Part shown: piece after piece, positions 45,375 through 57,413 of the stretch
How positions within the stretch are numbered: the stretch's first letter is position 1
Layout: the number at the start of each line of letters is the position of its first letter
NCBI GenBank assembly: GCA_018806915.1
Contig: JAGKQI010000046.1
Coordinates: 682,001-746,000, forward strand
Origin: Phytophthora colocasiae
Taxonomy: Eukaryota; Oomycota; Peronosporomycetes; Peronosporales; Peronosporaceae
DNA: 64,000 nucleotides
Direction: 5' to 3'
Notes under the pieces: generated by a model
Seen by the model: the letters and a program-made list of their open reading frames with translations, nothing else
Database searches by the model: none
What the model was told of the DNA's origin: nothing
Translations under genes and position numbers: made by a program

Positions 45375-47864
45375 ATGAGGGATAACGCGCTTGTGGAGCG
45401 CACGTACCAAGCGCTGATGGGTGTAGTGCAGACAACGGCTGTAAGTCGAAAAGTACTTGCACGACCGCCATTTACGTTTCTGCACAAGTTACTCGTCGAA
45501 ACATTAGGAGAATATGATCTCTTCTCGGACCAACAGCTCCAATTTTCTGCAATGGTTACGAAACAAGCCAAGGTAAGCAAGCTTTATTCTCTTTCACCTT
45601 TTAACCGCTCACATCTTGTGGTGGTGTAGGCTGCTTTTCTTACACGCGCGATTGCGTTCGTGACGTTCGTCATGAGAGCTCATTCGGAACGTTCCCACAT
45701 TTCCTGTCTTCTACTCGTCAGCCCAGTTCAAGTTCTCGCAGGTGTGAGTGTCCCTGACACGCTACATTTTCTTCTCCAGCTCTGTGAAGTTTGTCGGATG
45801 CCCGATAGAGAGATCAAAGATGCTGCTGCGAAAGAAGTTCGTGACAAGGGCGATGCACACTTGTATTCTTCTGGAGTCATTTTCCGTAAGGGACTTGTGC
45901 TTATCCAGAGAGTTATTCGCGGTTTTCTTAAACGTCGAGTGCGGATCCCTGTTTCACGCCTTAAAGACACACCGATACATGGACTGGAGCTGTCGATGGC
46001 TGAAGGAACACGTTTCCTCAAAGAGCTGGCTGATGGTCGCATTTACAATGGAATTATCCGACGTGTGCAGAAGAATATTTTTGTTCTGGGTTATGAAGAA
46101 GATCCCGAGGCAGAAGACAAAGTCAGTAAGTATATGCAATTAGGCTTTGGTAAACTGTAGTCATACATGTACACACTCATTAATCACTGTATTGTAGATG
46201 AAATCGAAATGAAAATCATCTTGGAAGAGTCTCAACGCCTCAGCGCAGCCCGAGAGGGCTACCGAATTCCTCACAACGGCAGCGAACGCGCAGATGGTGA
46301 GATCTCGCTAACTGACTTGCCGGACTTAACAGACAGCGCGCATGCACCCGGGTTTCTCAAACGTGTGTCGTCTCGTGACTCTGGGGTGATGCTGCTAGAA
46401 GCTAAGACGAGTAAGTCGAACGTCCTCAAACGAGCTCAATCCCAGAGGCAGTCGAACAAGGACATAGATTTATTCCGTACTCCATCCATCACACGGAAAT
46501 CCACAACCAGGGGCTCCTTTGCTTCAATCGATGAATTCACCCAAGACAAGACAAACGAGAACAACCAGGAAGAGTCAGCCAAGCCCCGAGTCCCAAAGAG
46601 TAGTGACTGGCAGAATTCACTCAAGAAAATACTGGCTGAAGGGAGGGATCAATTGTCTCCAGCGGCCTCGCTAGTGCCCGAAATGGATGGCGACAGCAAC
46701 TTGCAGCAGCAGGAATCTCCAGCTGCACAAAAGAATCCATTTGACGCTCAAAACATGAATCCAACTCACATTCCAAGCTTACCGAAACTTGGTATTCCCG
46801 GTACTAAATCATTAGCACCATTGGTGAAGCGAGGCTCAATGGGAACAATCTCCACTGGAGAAAGCAAGCCTGTTCCCCAAAAGGAGCAAGCACGTTCTTC
46901 TCCGATTACTCAGCAAGGAGCTACAGCTTCCGGTTCTACCCTTCGACCATCTCCGTTGAACCGTAGCAATAGCTTGATAAATGTTCAACGTGCTGGTGTC
47001 GCTCCAGCCAATACTTCCGGTACCTCCTCGTCCCCACGTGCTGCAACTATCAGCGAAGGAATTGTCGACACTGCATTCGCCGGCACGTATCAAACATCAG
47101 ACCATCGTACTCAGGAGAAGCAAGCTTTGATCCGTGACGTTGTGATGCGTATCGACAGCTACATGAAGCGCAAACGCCTCCGAGTGATCGACCTCTTCCG
47201 CTTCTGCGATGCTGACGGCAACGGTAGCATTTCACCAGAGGAAATGATCGATACTCTTTCGCAGATGGAGATCCAGCTAACGCCCGATGAAGCTCGCGAT
47301 TTTCTTGAACATATCGACAAAGATGGCAACGGATCGATCGACGTGGACGAGTTCGAGGAGTTGGTGCGTGTTTCACGTCGCAACGAAGCCCAACGTGAGC
47401 AGCTCAAGAAAGAGCTTAACGGTCCACGAAAGTTGGAGGGTACAGCTTCCCAGAAAAATAATACGCCCATGAAAGCCAAGACCAAGCAGGCCATTCTTGA
47501 TGAGTTCAAAGCTGCTCAAGACGAAGGCGGCGAAGGGCTGAATGCCAACCAACTGCGCTCACTCATCAGTCGGCTGGCGCTTCCAGGAATCAACGACACT
47601 TCTATCGGCTCGCTTGTTGACCGCACCGCTGAAATTGCTGCAGGACGTCCAGGTTTAGTGTCATCTCAAACTTCTCCACCTTCGAGTTCGCAATCGGAAG
47701 CACAGTCTCCAAACAGCAAATGCATCATAGCGTACCATCATCTTTCCAAGGCGCTGGATGAACTTGAATGGAGCAAGAAATCTAACCGCTTCCTCGATCA
47801 ATCTTGGATTCGACAATTCGACTCACAACTTGAACGTGCTATCCGCGAATACGAGTTGCTATGA
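45375..47864 (+). CDS. IFT54-like CH-domain protein with IQ motif and two EF-hands
   Basis: Exons 45375-45572, 45630-46125 and 46198-47864 join in phase (donors GTAAGC and GTAAGT), giving 786 residues. Residues ~1-120 match the N-terminal calponin-homology-like head of IFT54/TRAF3IP1: NALVERTYQALMGVV, KVLARPPFTFLHKLLVETL, AAFLTRAIAF and VPDTLHFLLQLCEVC. An IQ-like motif follows (LVLIQRVIRGFLKRRVRI, ~150-170). A long Ser/Thr/Pro-rich region leads to two canonical EF-hand loops, DADGNGSISPEE (~568) and DKDGNGSIDVDE (~604), which should bind calcium. The C-terminus is helical. The CH head of IFT54 binds tubulin, so a calcium-regulated microtubule or flagellar protein is likely. It lacks the IFT54 coiled coil and is not IFT54 itself. 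Confidence 0.82.
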
Positions 47865-47988
47865 TTGAGATCACGAACCTACAGAGGAAAACAGAACTAC
47901 ACACGGTAAAACCAGTCCGCTACATTATCATAGGGGCCATAGAGTGAAGACTTCTAGGGTAGACAAGCTCGAAGCCTCAGGGCAATAT

Positions 47989-50900
47989 CTAACTACGCTT
48001 TCGGTGTGTTCGATGCTTCTGGCAGAATGCTTGAAGTTGTCCCCCCTCTTTCATAAACATATCGTAAGCGCCTCTGGTTTCACGGCCACACAGTGGGTGG
48101 AAATACGTCGAACATCCTCCCCGCATACAGTTAATGCAACCGCCCTCCTGCTCGCACAAAGCACAAGTCGAGTCCTTCATCTCTTCGATAGCAGCTGCAA
48201 CATGCTTCACTCCACTCATCCGCTCCACATCGGAAAACTGAACACCAGGCGCCCACAAGGCACAGACCACGTGTACCCATTTGCCCTCCACTGTCTTCTT
48301 GAAGGCACTCTTCGGTCGCTTGAGAGGACACAACTCACACGTCTATAAGCGTAGCGAAAGAAGTTAAGAAAGAGTCTAACTCAACAAGTAAAAAGCACCA
48401 TCAAAGTTTAACATACCGTATCCGCTGGGGCTCCCGACGATTGAGCACAGCGATCGCAGAACCATGGTTCATCTCCTTCAGGCACTGCGTCAATACCGTA
48501 ACAATACTGCAAGAAAATAAATGTAAGCATGGGCCCGAAATCAGTACAACAACGACAAAGGTGTAGTCCTCACCTGGTGAACGGCAACAGAGCACTTTTC
48601 ACACTGTACGATAGGATCATCAAGGAAGCCTTGATCGCTGAAACATACGCGACACCACATCTCTTCATCTTCCTGGGGGTCAACATTGATTTTGACTGCC
48701 TTTCGTGACTTGCCACCAGTTCTTGCTTTCTTGCGCGGCCGACTTCGTGATGGCTTGTCCTCAATTTCCTCGTATTCTTCCTCTTCTTCTTCAGCTTCAG
48801 AGCCACTGCCATACTCTTCGTGCTCCTCCTCTTCCTCTTCAGCTTCATCAATCTCAGAACCACTTGCATGCTCTTCTTCCTCCTCCTCGACAGCTTTCCG
48901 CTCTTTGACAGGTTGCTTGTTTTTAACGGGTGTGGACGGCGAATCCCCGTCGCTGGACGATTTGTCAAGCTTCTTCTGAACCTTCTTAAGCCTGCTGGCA
49001 ACCTTCACAACACTGAAATCGCCCGTACTATCGGATCGCTTGAGGGAAATATGAATAGCGCTTATACCATAGCCAGTAGGTGATGAGACTCTGGAACTTC
49101 TACCACCAGACGCTTGACGAGCTGCCTTCTTGCGCTTAGGCAAGTCGACTTCATCTTCAGCGAGGTCTTCGTCGTCACTCTTGTAAAGCTTGTCTTTATT
49201 CTTGCCATTTGCCTTGGGCGTCCGCTTCCGCCGAGCACCTCCCTTCTTGGTTTTGGGGGACACCTCTTTGGGGCCATCAAGAAACTCTAGATACATCAGC
49301 TCTTCACCAACGTCTTGACTACGACGACGTCTAGGTCGCTCAATCACCTGGAGCCACTCAGTGGCAACCTCGCGAACGTTCACCACTCCCTTAATGATAC
49401 AACCAGTAACCTTGAGTTCAATAAGGATCGCCAGCACTTGGTCCGCATCTCCCAGGGATTTGCCTCGTTGTCGCTCCTTAACAACGGCACGAGCTAATTC
49501 ACGCAACTGCGTGAGGAATCCCTTAACGTCATCTTGCGAAGCTGTTTTGAGCCAGCCTTCTTGGACCTTCGTCATCAGCACCTGTACAGGCTTCGGTCCA
49601 AGAACCTTCTCCCAGAATTTCTCGTCATTAAAATCAATGGTTGAATCGGCTGATTCGGATGTGAAGGTTGCCTTAGAAAAGGACAGAGCATTGGTCTGGG
49701 AAGCAGTTACAGGTTTTGCGTCACTGTCACCATCCGCGCTATTGTCCTCATCTCCGTCAGCATTCTCGCCAGATTTTGTCGGATCATACCGAATTGTACG
49801 ACTGTTCGACAAAAGATGGTTGATATCGAGCTCATTTATAGCGCGATTTTCGGGATCCTGTTCATCTTCTTCACCCATGATAGCGTATGCTCCATACCTG
49901 ATCATCATCTCGACCTTTTCACGATCTAGTGACATCAACGACATCATATTGCCACTATTGTCATCTTCACCGTCGAACTCGTTGCGCACTCCTCCAGTTT
50001 CGAACACAGCATGATGCATTCCAAGCTTCTTTGACGCGATTTCAAACATCTGCGCTTCGTATGTTTTTTTTGTCACCAAACGATAGATATTCACAGACTG
50101 TGTCTGGCCGATACGGTGGCAACGCGCAACAGCCTGAAGATCGTTCTGAGGATTCCAATCGCTATCGAACAGAATCACGACCGAGGCTGCAATCAGGTTA
50201 ATACCCACACCACCTGCGCGAGTACTGAGAAGGAACGCGAACGTGTCTGACTCCGGGTTATTGAAACGATCGATCGCTGCCTGACGAGAGTTTCCTCGAA
50301 CAGATCCATCCAGGCGTTCCATACTGTATCCTCGTAGCTGGCACATATCTTCGATAATATCCAGCATGATTTTGAATTGCGAGAAAATAAGCACCTTCTT
50401 CTTTTCCTGGCGGAATTTTGTGAGTAACTTATCAAGCAACACAGTCTTGCCGCTTGCTTGAATCAAGATCTTCATTCGCAACTGCTCGTCAAAACCGGCG
50501 CACTCCTTATCCTCGACACCGCGGATTAAGAACGGATGATTGCAGCACTTGCGTAGTTCCATTTCAACGTTCACCAGATTGGCGACAGTACCAGTTGCGT
50601 CCATGTTCAAAAACTGGCGGTTGCGCTCAAAGATAGCTCGGTAGTACTTCTTCTGCATAGTAGTTAACTCCACATCAACGATAGTTTCTTCTTTTGGTGG
50701 AATGCTCTTCTCCACATCCTCCTTCACACGGCGTAGCATGTACGGCCTGAGCTGCTCATGGAGCTGGGCAACTTGCTCTGCAGTGTTTAGGTCGCCAAAT
50801 TCGTCGTAGAATTGCTGCTGGCTAGGAAATTTTTCAGGCTCGATAAAGTTTAACAGGCACCACAGCTCGAACACACCATTCTGAAGTGGTGTACCAGTCA

Positions 50901-53900
50901 TCAACAGGCACGAATCCCACGTGAAACCGTGAAGTACCTGAAGCAGCTTGGCCTCGCGATTCTTCAGCTTATGTGCTTCATCAATCACGATATACCGCCA
51001 ATGAATAGAGTCGAGGAACTCGGCATCCATCATTAGGGTCTGGTATGATGTTACCAAGACATTAAACTTGTAGATACCACGTCTACGATGCGCTTCGCTT
51101 GCAAAATGGAACTCTTGTTCGCGAATGAACGCACGGATATCAGATCCTCCTTCTGAATCGTGATACACAACACAGTTCATGGAAGTCCAAGTCTCGATCT
51201 CTCGCTTCCAGTTGCCAAGCGTTGCAAGAGGAGCAACAACCAAGAATGGACCCCGGATAAACTCGCGCTGGCGAAGGTGCTCAAGAATCGAAGTTGCTTG
51301 AACAGTCTTACCCAGACCCATTTCATCGGCGAGAATACAATTGCGGCGGTTGTACCAGCAAAATGTCATCCAGTTAAGACCTTCAAGTTGGTACGACCGA
51401 AGAGTGTTCTGATTGTTGTACACCGGGGACTCCTGGTACTTCGCCCACGTGCTTGGTTCCGGCCGAATATCAGCATATGTAGCGGGGTGGGCGCCGTTAA
51501 TAATTGGAGGGTGGTTGAAACGATGGAAGGCGGCGATCTTACGATCATCAGTAAGTTGGTCTTCCCACTCCCAGCTGCAGTCAACGTAACTCATGTCGCG
51601 CCACTTCACTAGGTACTTCACGCCCTTCTTCTTTGGCACCTTTGGTCCATCATCTTCAGTATCACTGGCATCCTTCTCAAGCAGATGGACCAGGTACGGA
51701 TTGGATTCCTCCGGTTCCTCAACTTCCTTCGCGTTCAAGATACGATCTACTTCAATGTACGAGTCGCTGAAGTAGTTGCTCAGATCCTTTTCTTCACCAA
51801 CAACGACAGTCTCACGAGCTTCCTCCACCAAACGGCTGTTCTTCTGGAGATATCGCTTCATACGCTGGATAGCGTGCTGGCCAAACTCCTCGATTTCTCG
51901 GACAGAAAGCCAATTCACGTGAAGGTACGAAGTGTCCTTCCACTTGATCAAAAACTCCATCGAGACTTCACTATCTGCTGCTGTGTCCTTGTGGAAACGC
52001 ACGCTCACAATGTTGTCGATCTGGGGTCCCTTTGGAGCTTCCTTCTTCTGTGGTTTTTCACGTTTCTCTTCGTCACTGATCTCAAAGTCAAGCTCCTCCT
52101 CTACATACTTTTTCTTTGCCTTGCCGATGTTACGACCAGAGCGGCGAGCTGGTTTCTCTTCCTTTAACACCTTCGGTCCCGAATAGTCGTCGTCGGAATC
52201 ACTTTCGTCTTCATCTTCATCAGAATACGCCTTTTTCTTTTTTCCACGCTTCGACTTCTTCTTAGCTGGCTTTGCAATAACGGTCGGAGCAAAGTTTTTC
52301 CTCTTGTTCCTGTTCGCGTTCGGCTGAATATAATTGTGGGCTGTCGTCTTCAATGCTCGGCTCAGAATTTCATTCGGAATGTTGCCGCCGGTGGATGTAA
52401 ATTTGAATACCATAATTTGAGCACGGAGCTGCTCTTTTTGCTCAGCCGTGAAGGCGGCACGTAGGACAGGTCTCCGGCGCTGAGCTTGTTGCATGTTAGA
52501 AATCGCCACAGGAATGTTTCCATTTGCACCATTGCCAGCAGGGTTCATGAACTGGACAGCTCCATTCCCGTATGTTTGATGAATGTACTGGTTGTACGCC
52601 ATAGCTGCCTCTTTCTCCGTAGAGAAAACTCCCAGCCGCCGAATACCACCGCCATCGACGTGCAACTCCGCAGCCCATTGATTTGGTGAAATATATCTCA
52701 CACCCAAGTGCCACATTCCTGTCGTGAACAACTGAGGGTTATCCAGGCCGACAATTGATGACTGTTGACCCTTGCGGTAACCTTGGACATCACGGCTGAT
52801 ACTGCTCACAAGTCCATTCCCACCTGGTCGTCGAAACCGCAATAAAACCGGGCGAAGAGACTTGAGGCGGGAAACCACACGAGCAAAATCTTCCTGGCTC
52901 TGAACTAAAAAGCCATCAACTGCAATCAAGTCGTCGCCAACTGCAATCATTCCACTAGCTTCGGCTGGTCCCATCATATTTCCATCGGGGCGACGGAAGC
53001 TCGTTACAGAAACAGAGCCCATTCGAACACTCATGTTCATGCACAACCCAATAGATCCTTTTTGAAGCAAAACTTCGTACTCGTCGCCAGGAAACTGGTT
53101 TTTCCACCCATGAGCTCTTGTGTTTTCGGCACCGATTGAAGAACGCAGGACGTCTACAGCAAGGGCACTAGCTTGGGCAGGGGTAGATGCATTCTTTGCG
53201 TACCCGCCTAAGCGACTCAGTTTTGCACGTTCCAAGGCATACGAGTTTTCGTCCAAACGCTGTGGGACGAGAGATTTAGCAGGAAACGGAGCTGGCGTCA
53301 ATCCTGGGTCACCACCTCCTTGTCGCTGTGCATCATATCAACCAACAAGCACAACATTATGTTAGCAAGCAGCACATACACAAACACGAGAAATCACGCA
53401 TTACGTTTTGGCCTCCTGATGGACTCCTGGTTGTTGAAGTTCCCATCTGCGGGTTCCAAGTTTGGCTGGTCAGGTTGCTCATAGGAGCAGAACTGGGCTG
53501 TTGCTCCATCATTGCAGGTCCAACAGGGGGGCCATCTTGGGGGGTCGTATAAAATGACGGAGCGTTAGTTTGGTGGTGAAACATTTGGGATTGGGACACA
53601 GCGTTGCTGCTCGCAGAATTGTTGTTGGCGCCAGCAGCATCGTTCTGGGTATCCAATGACGGGCCGCTTGCGCTGGTCGGTGTGTCAGCAGTGCTAGCAG
53701 CGTTGTCTTCCTGGGGCGGTTGCTTCACCGCACGTGGATCTCCGTCCAGCGGACGAATTGGCGTGGGCGATGGCGCCAAGAAATTGGACGGGGCAAAGGG
53801 GAACTGCATCTGCTGGTTGGCGTTCTGCTGTGACTGAGTGTCAACACTAAGTGGCATTTCCGTGCCCTCGTTTGCAGCCAGATCTGGTTTGCTGTCTTCC

Positions 53901-54424
53901 GGTTGGGCATCCTTGTTTACATCAGCAACGGTTTCTGTCGGCTGCTCCTCTGTCTTCTGTGTCTCCTCCTTGAGCTGTGTCTCCTCCTTTAGCTGTGTCT
54001 CCTTGTCAGATGTTGCTGTCTCCATATCCACATCTTCCTGGGCATCCTGCTGCTCCTCCACTTCTTCCTCCTTAGGCTTCACGTCCTCAATAGCTGCTAC
54101 AGTTGTTGTTTGGTCCGTATCGGGCGTTGGAGCTACGGGCTGGGACGTCTCTTTTTCAAGTTCCGTCGTATTCTCAGACAAATCTGGAGCTTCTTCCTTC
54201 TCCGTCATTTCCTCTGCAGAAACAGTCTCTTCTGTTGTTTCCTCAGTAGTTTCTTCAGTAACAGTCTCTATAGTTTCCTCCGGAGCCTCCGTCTCGGCTG
54301 TCAGTTCTTCTTCTTCATGCACTCCCCTTTCTTCTTCCTGGGGCGTCATTTGATCCTCCGTGGGCTGCTTGTCTACTGTCGGCTGCGGTTCTTCCTCGTG
54401 GGGGGCGGGCTCCACTTCCTCCAT
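47989..54424 (-). CDS. CHD-type chromatin remodeller with PDZ, AP2-like, QLQ, chromo and PHD/ePHD domains
   Basis: Exons 54424-53405, 53325-48574, 48506-48417 and 48342-47989 join in phase to 2,071 residues. The acidic, Gln/Thr-rich N-terminus covers residues 1-340. Then come a PDZ-like domain (423-506, ending VLLRFRRP), an AP2-like DNA-binding domain (542-602: WHLGVRYISPNQWAAELHV...RRLGVFSTEKEAAMAYN) and a QLQ motif (~631-666). Two chromodomains (776-838, 863-943) are followed by a SNF2 ATPase (ADEMGLGKT, VIDEAHKLKN) and a helicase C domain (SMERLDGSVRGNSRQAAIDRF, ARCHRIGQTQ). A low-complexity tail leads to PHD (WCRVCFSDQG, WFCDRCAQ) and an extended PHD (CELCPLKRP...FHPLCGRETRGAYDM). It should slide nucleosomes using ATP in the nucleus. 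The ATG at 54424 was chosen because the upstream frame is basic and unlike the rest. Confidence 0.92.
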
Positions 54425-55435
54425 CAGGAACGGGGCGCTTAGTCGCGGACGACGCTCTCGTGGGACGCCTACGGGCGTCGGGGCACTTGCTCTTGCGTGG
54501 CGGAGGCAGATCTGCAGAGTGATTGTCACCTTTCTCCGCTTCTCCGCATTATGGGCGCCCGGTCGGTCGTGGCGGGGCGCTGCCACACCAAATGTACACA
54601 TATTTCAGAAAACCTTCAGAATGTAGACAGTTTGAAACAGGAAATGTATTGGGAACCGAAATCTCTACGAACATCATTATTTTCCAAATTTTGGAATCCC
54701 CATAAAACCTCTTGATGTTTGTATCATTAAAACCTCGCTATTTTTTTGATCGAAATGGGGCAATTTACGTGGCACCCTTTGTCCAACGTCAACTGTCAGA
54801 AATGAATGCTATGATAACCTTGAAACGAAGATGCTCGTTGTTGTTGGGGCACTGCTTCAACGCTTCCTTTGGTTACAGAGTTTGCAGAGATTCGATGTAC
54901 ATTTCTTTTCTATTATCAGAAAAAAGGCGTGTTGCGCTAGTGCGGTGTTAATGCTGACAAACCCGACCTCAAACAACATCTCAAGGCAAACATGTGCATG
55001 ACTGCCCCCTTTTTACCTCGCCACCGTGCTGGAGGTTCTTGCTTAAAGCGCTGTATCCATCAAATCGCAACGTCGGACCAAAAACCACCGAGCAGCGTAA
55101 CGTTGGGGGCGTCGTGGGATGGGAAGGGACACGCTGTCTTTGCTCCAAGGAGCAGTGCGTCTTCACGATCATGTCATGCGTTACGAACGTACTGTACATG
55201 CTTGAAGCACGACTAGCACATGTTCGGTGTCAACAATGAATTCAACCGCTGACAATGATGCCAGTGTATTGTGGACGAATACGAAACGAACATGTCTTGC
55301 TACTATTGAGATTGTAACGGAGGATTCTGGGCTTCTATCTATGCTTGTCATCAAAGCGATAGCATCTACCACTGTAAGCACAGAAGGCGTAAGAAATCGA
55401 TATGTATTGTGCATTTAACGAGTGCCCCAGATAAA
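54425..55435. other. Intergenic region of about 1 kb
   Basis: It lies upstream of the CHD gene and downstream of the CCCH/CHY gene. Only short unsupported frames are found. It is AT-rich near 54600-54950. I see no repeat or RNA gene. Confidence 0.4.
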
Positions 55436-57122
55436 CTACTGGACGGTTGTGAGGGGAGTGTTGGCACTCGCATAAGCGGTCTCCCTGCGCCTCTTTGCCT
55501 CCACTCCAACACGAGAGAACTTTGTGCTCTCGGTCTTGTTCTGACCTCGGTGTTTCTGTTTATCCCAACGAGACATCAAAAAGTAGTTCCGGCACCCTGT
55601 TCCACCTTCCCAATGATGCGTGGTTGTCTTCTTAGATCCCACGATATTGCCGCACGTGCACACTTGGACGGAGCTTGACTGCTCCTTGGAGCACAACCCA
55701 CAAATCATACGACTGGCTTGCATCCCAATGTTGGCCTTAGAACAGTCGCTTGCATCATGACAAACATTGCACGGAAATGCCTTGCCGCAGCACTGGAACC
55801 GAAACCAACGTAGCGAATGTCTGTAGTGGTTGCAGGCTCCAAACTGAGGTAGAGGTTGGCCCAGAACGAACATCGCCTTGGGTTTCCTTGTTGTTGGCTT
55901 GCTTTCTAGGTTGAAACTCGTCCGTTTTGGGTTTGTACTCTCCAGGTGTCGTGCTAGGAACCGCTTCGCCATCACAGCGATCTTGGTGTGGCAAGTTACG
56001 CAGGTTTGTACTGACCGCTGGCTTGGTGAAACTTTCTTGAGCAATGTTTCACTGTCACACTCCAAGCAGGTTGCAACCATGTCCGACGGCATCACATCCA
56101 TGATGTAGCAGTTCTTGGTATCCACGTATGCTAGTGTATCACTCTGGAAATGAGCAAACACGGGTCTCATGCGTACGTAATGAAGAACACTGCATCGAGG
56201 GCACCACCTCTGAATTTCAGGCGTGTCTAAGCTCAGAGTGGTGTCGAAAGTGAGCGGACAATTTTCACATTGGAGCTGACAAGCAACTCGATGAGCAACA
56301 AGCGTGCCGATTTCGTGAAGAAACAGCTCTTCAAGACGAATCTGCGTGCCCGTCAGTTCCGATTCAGTTTCAATAACAAGCCGCTGCTCAGGAGGAATAA
56401 TTCTCGCAACACGTGCGTCCTGTTCAGTCGGCTCGATCGCTTCATCGTCGTGGGGACTTGGGGTTGCTGCGTCCAAGCCAGACCGAACGAGTTCGCTCAA
56501 CATCTTAAAGCGATCAATGCAGTCGTTCAAGGAGTGTCCATCCACGTCGTTTGCGATGTTGTTCCACCGGTCCATCGTGTCCATTGAAGCTGGATGCTTC
56601 TTCAAGGCCACATCAAGTGCGAGCTGCTGTGAATCTGTCCACTCACTGCTAGTTTGGTTCCGTGTTGAAGCAACATCATTTGGTGCTCCAATCAGAACCA
56701 CAACAGCACGTGACTGAATCGCAGGCTCATGGTCCTTGGCTTTGCTCCCTCGTTTCTTGAAATTATGGGAGAACTTGCATTTGTCTCCGTTTCGGCACTT
56801 GTTCCAAGCAAAATACTTGCACTTACTCTTCTTCTTTTGTTTCGGTTCGCGTTACTTCTTTTAGTGCTGATGTGTCCTTGAGCTGTTTGTGCTTGGCGTT
56901 TTTCGGGTTTTGCTCATGGGAGAACTTGCATTTCTCGCTGTCACGGCACTTGCCTTTTGCGAAATAGCGGCAGGGTCGTTGTGAAAGCTCTTTCTTCGTT
57001 TGATGGACGTTCGAAGCCTCTGCTGGTATCTTCGACTCAGCAGCTTGAACAGTCGTAGACTGTAGCTTCCGGTCGCCCTGGGTTGCAGTATCTTCCGATA
57101 AATTGTTGACCTCAAACGTCAT
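55436..57122 (-). pseudogene. CCCH/Myb/CHY zinc-finger protein gene with a 1-nt frameshift
   Basis: The first frame starts at the ATG 57122 (MTFEVNNLSEDTATQ) and contains a CCCH finger (CRYFAKGKCRDSEKCKFSH). It stops at 56823, and the next finger (CKYFAWNKCRNGDKCKFSH) begins in the neighbouring frame, which is closed 5' by a stop. One surplus base in an A4 run (T4 on the plus strand, 56835-56838) would explain the break, and no intron fits. The second frame then runs to 55436. It has a SANT/Myb-like repeat (WTDSQQLALDVALKKHP...DRWNNIANDV), a cysteine-rich middle and a CHY-type finger (FGACNHYRHSLRWFRFQCCGKAFPCNVCHDASDC). It ends with a second Cys cluster and a basic tail. The CCCH fingers suggest RNA binding. 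It may be a true gene with a sequence error. Confidence 0.75.
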
Positions 57123-57413
57123 GTTCGATGCTGTCAGATATGGATGGATGCTTGTTACTTGAGCTTGGAGTGGCAAGTTTGAGAATGGCACTCGTTTCGG
57201 AGGTGAAGATTTTCATGATGACATTCCTTGCCGGACCGATTGTTCGCAGAAAATTCTATTTGGTCATCGATGACGTTATAAAAAGCATGTTTTACGAGGG
57301 TTCTGCAAAGAATTTTGCTTGTGGGGCTTTCAAAGCGTGCAAAAACCAAATGAATGTAGAGTATTAGAGTATTCAGTCTCGTTAAATACTCTTGCGATTT
57401 CACCTGCATGAAA

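Noticed and set aside
54425..54601. Upstream extension of the CHD gene start
   Set aside because: The 59 additional residues are basic and Cys/Arg-rich, unlike the acidic start at 54424, and probably represent the leader.
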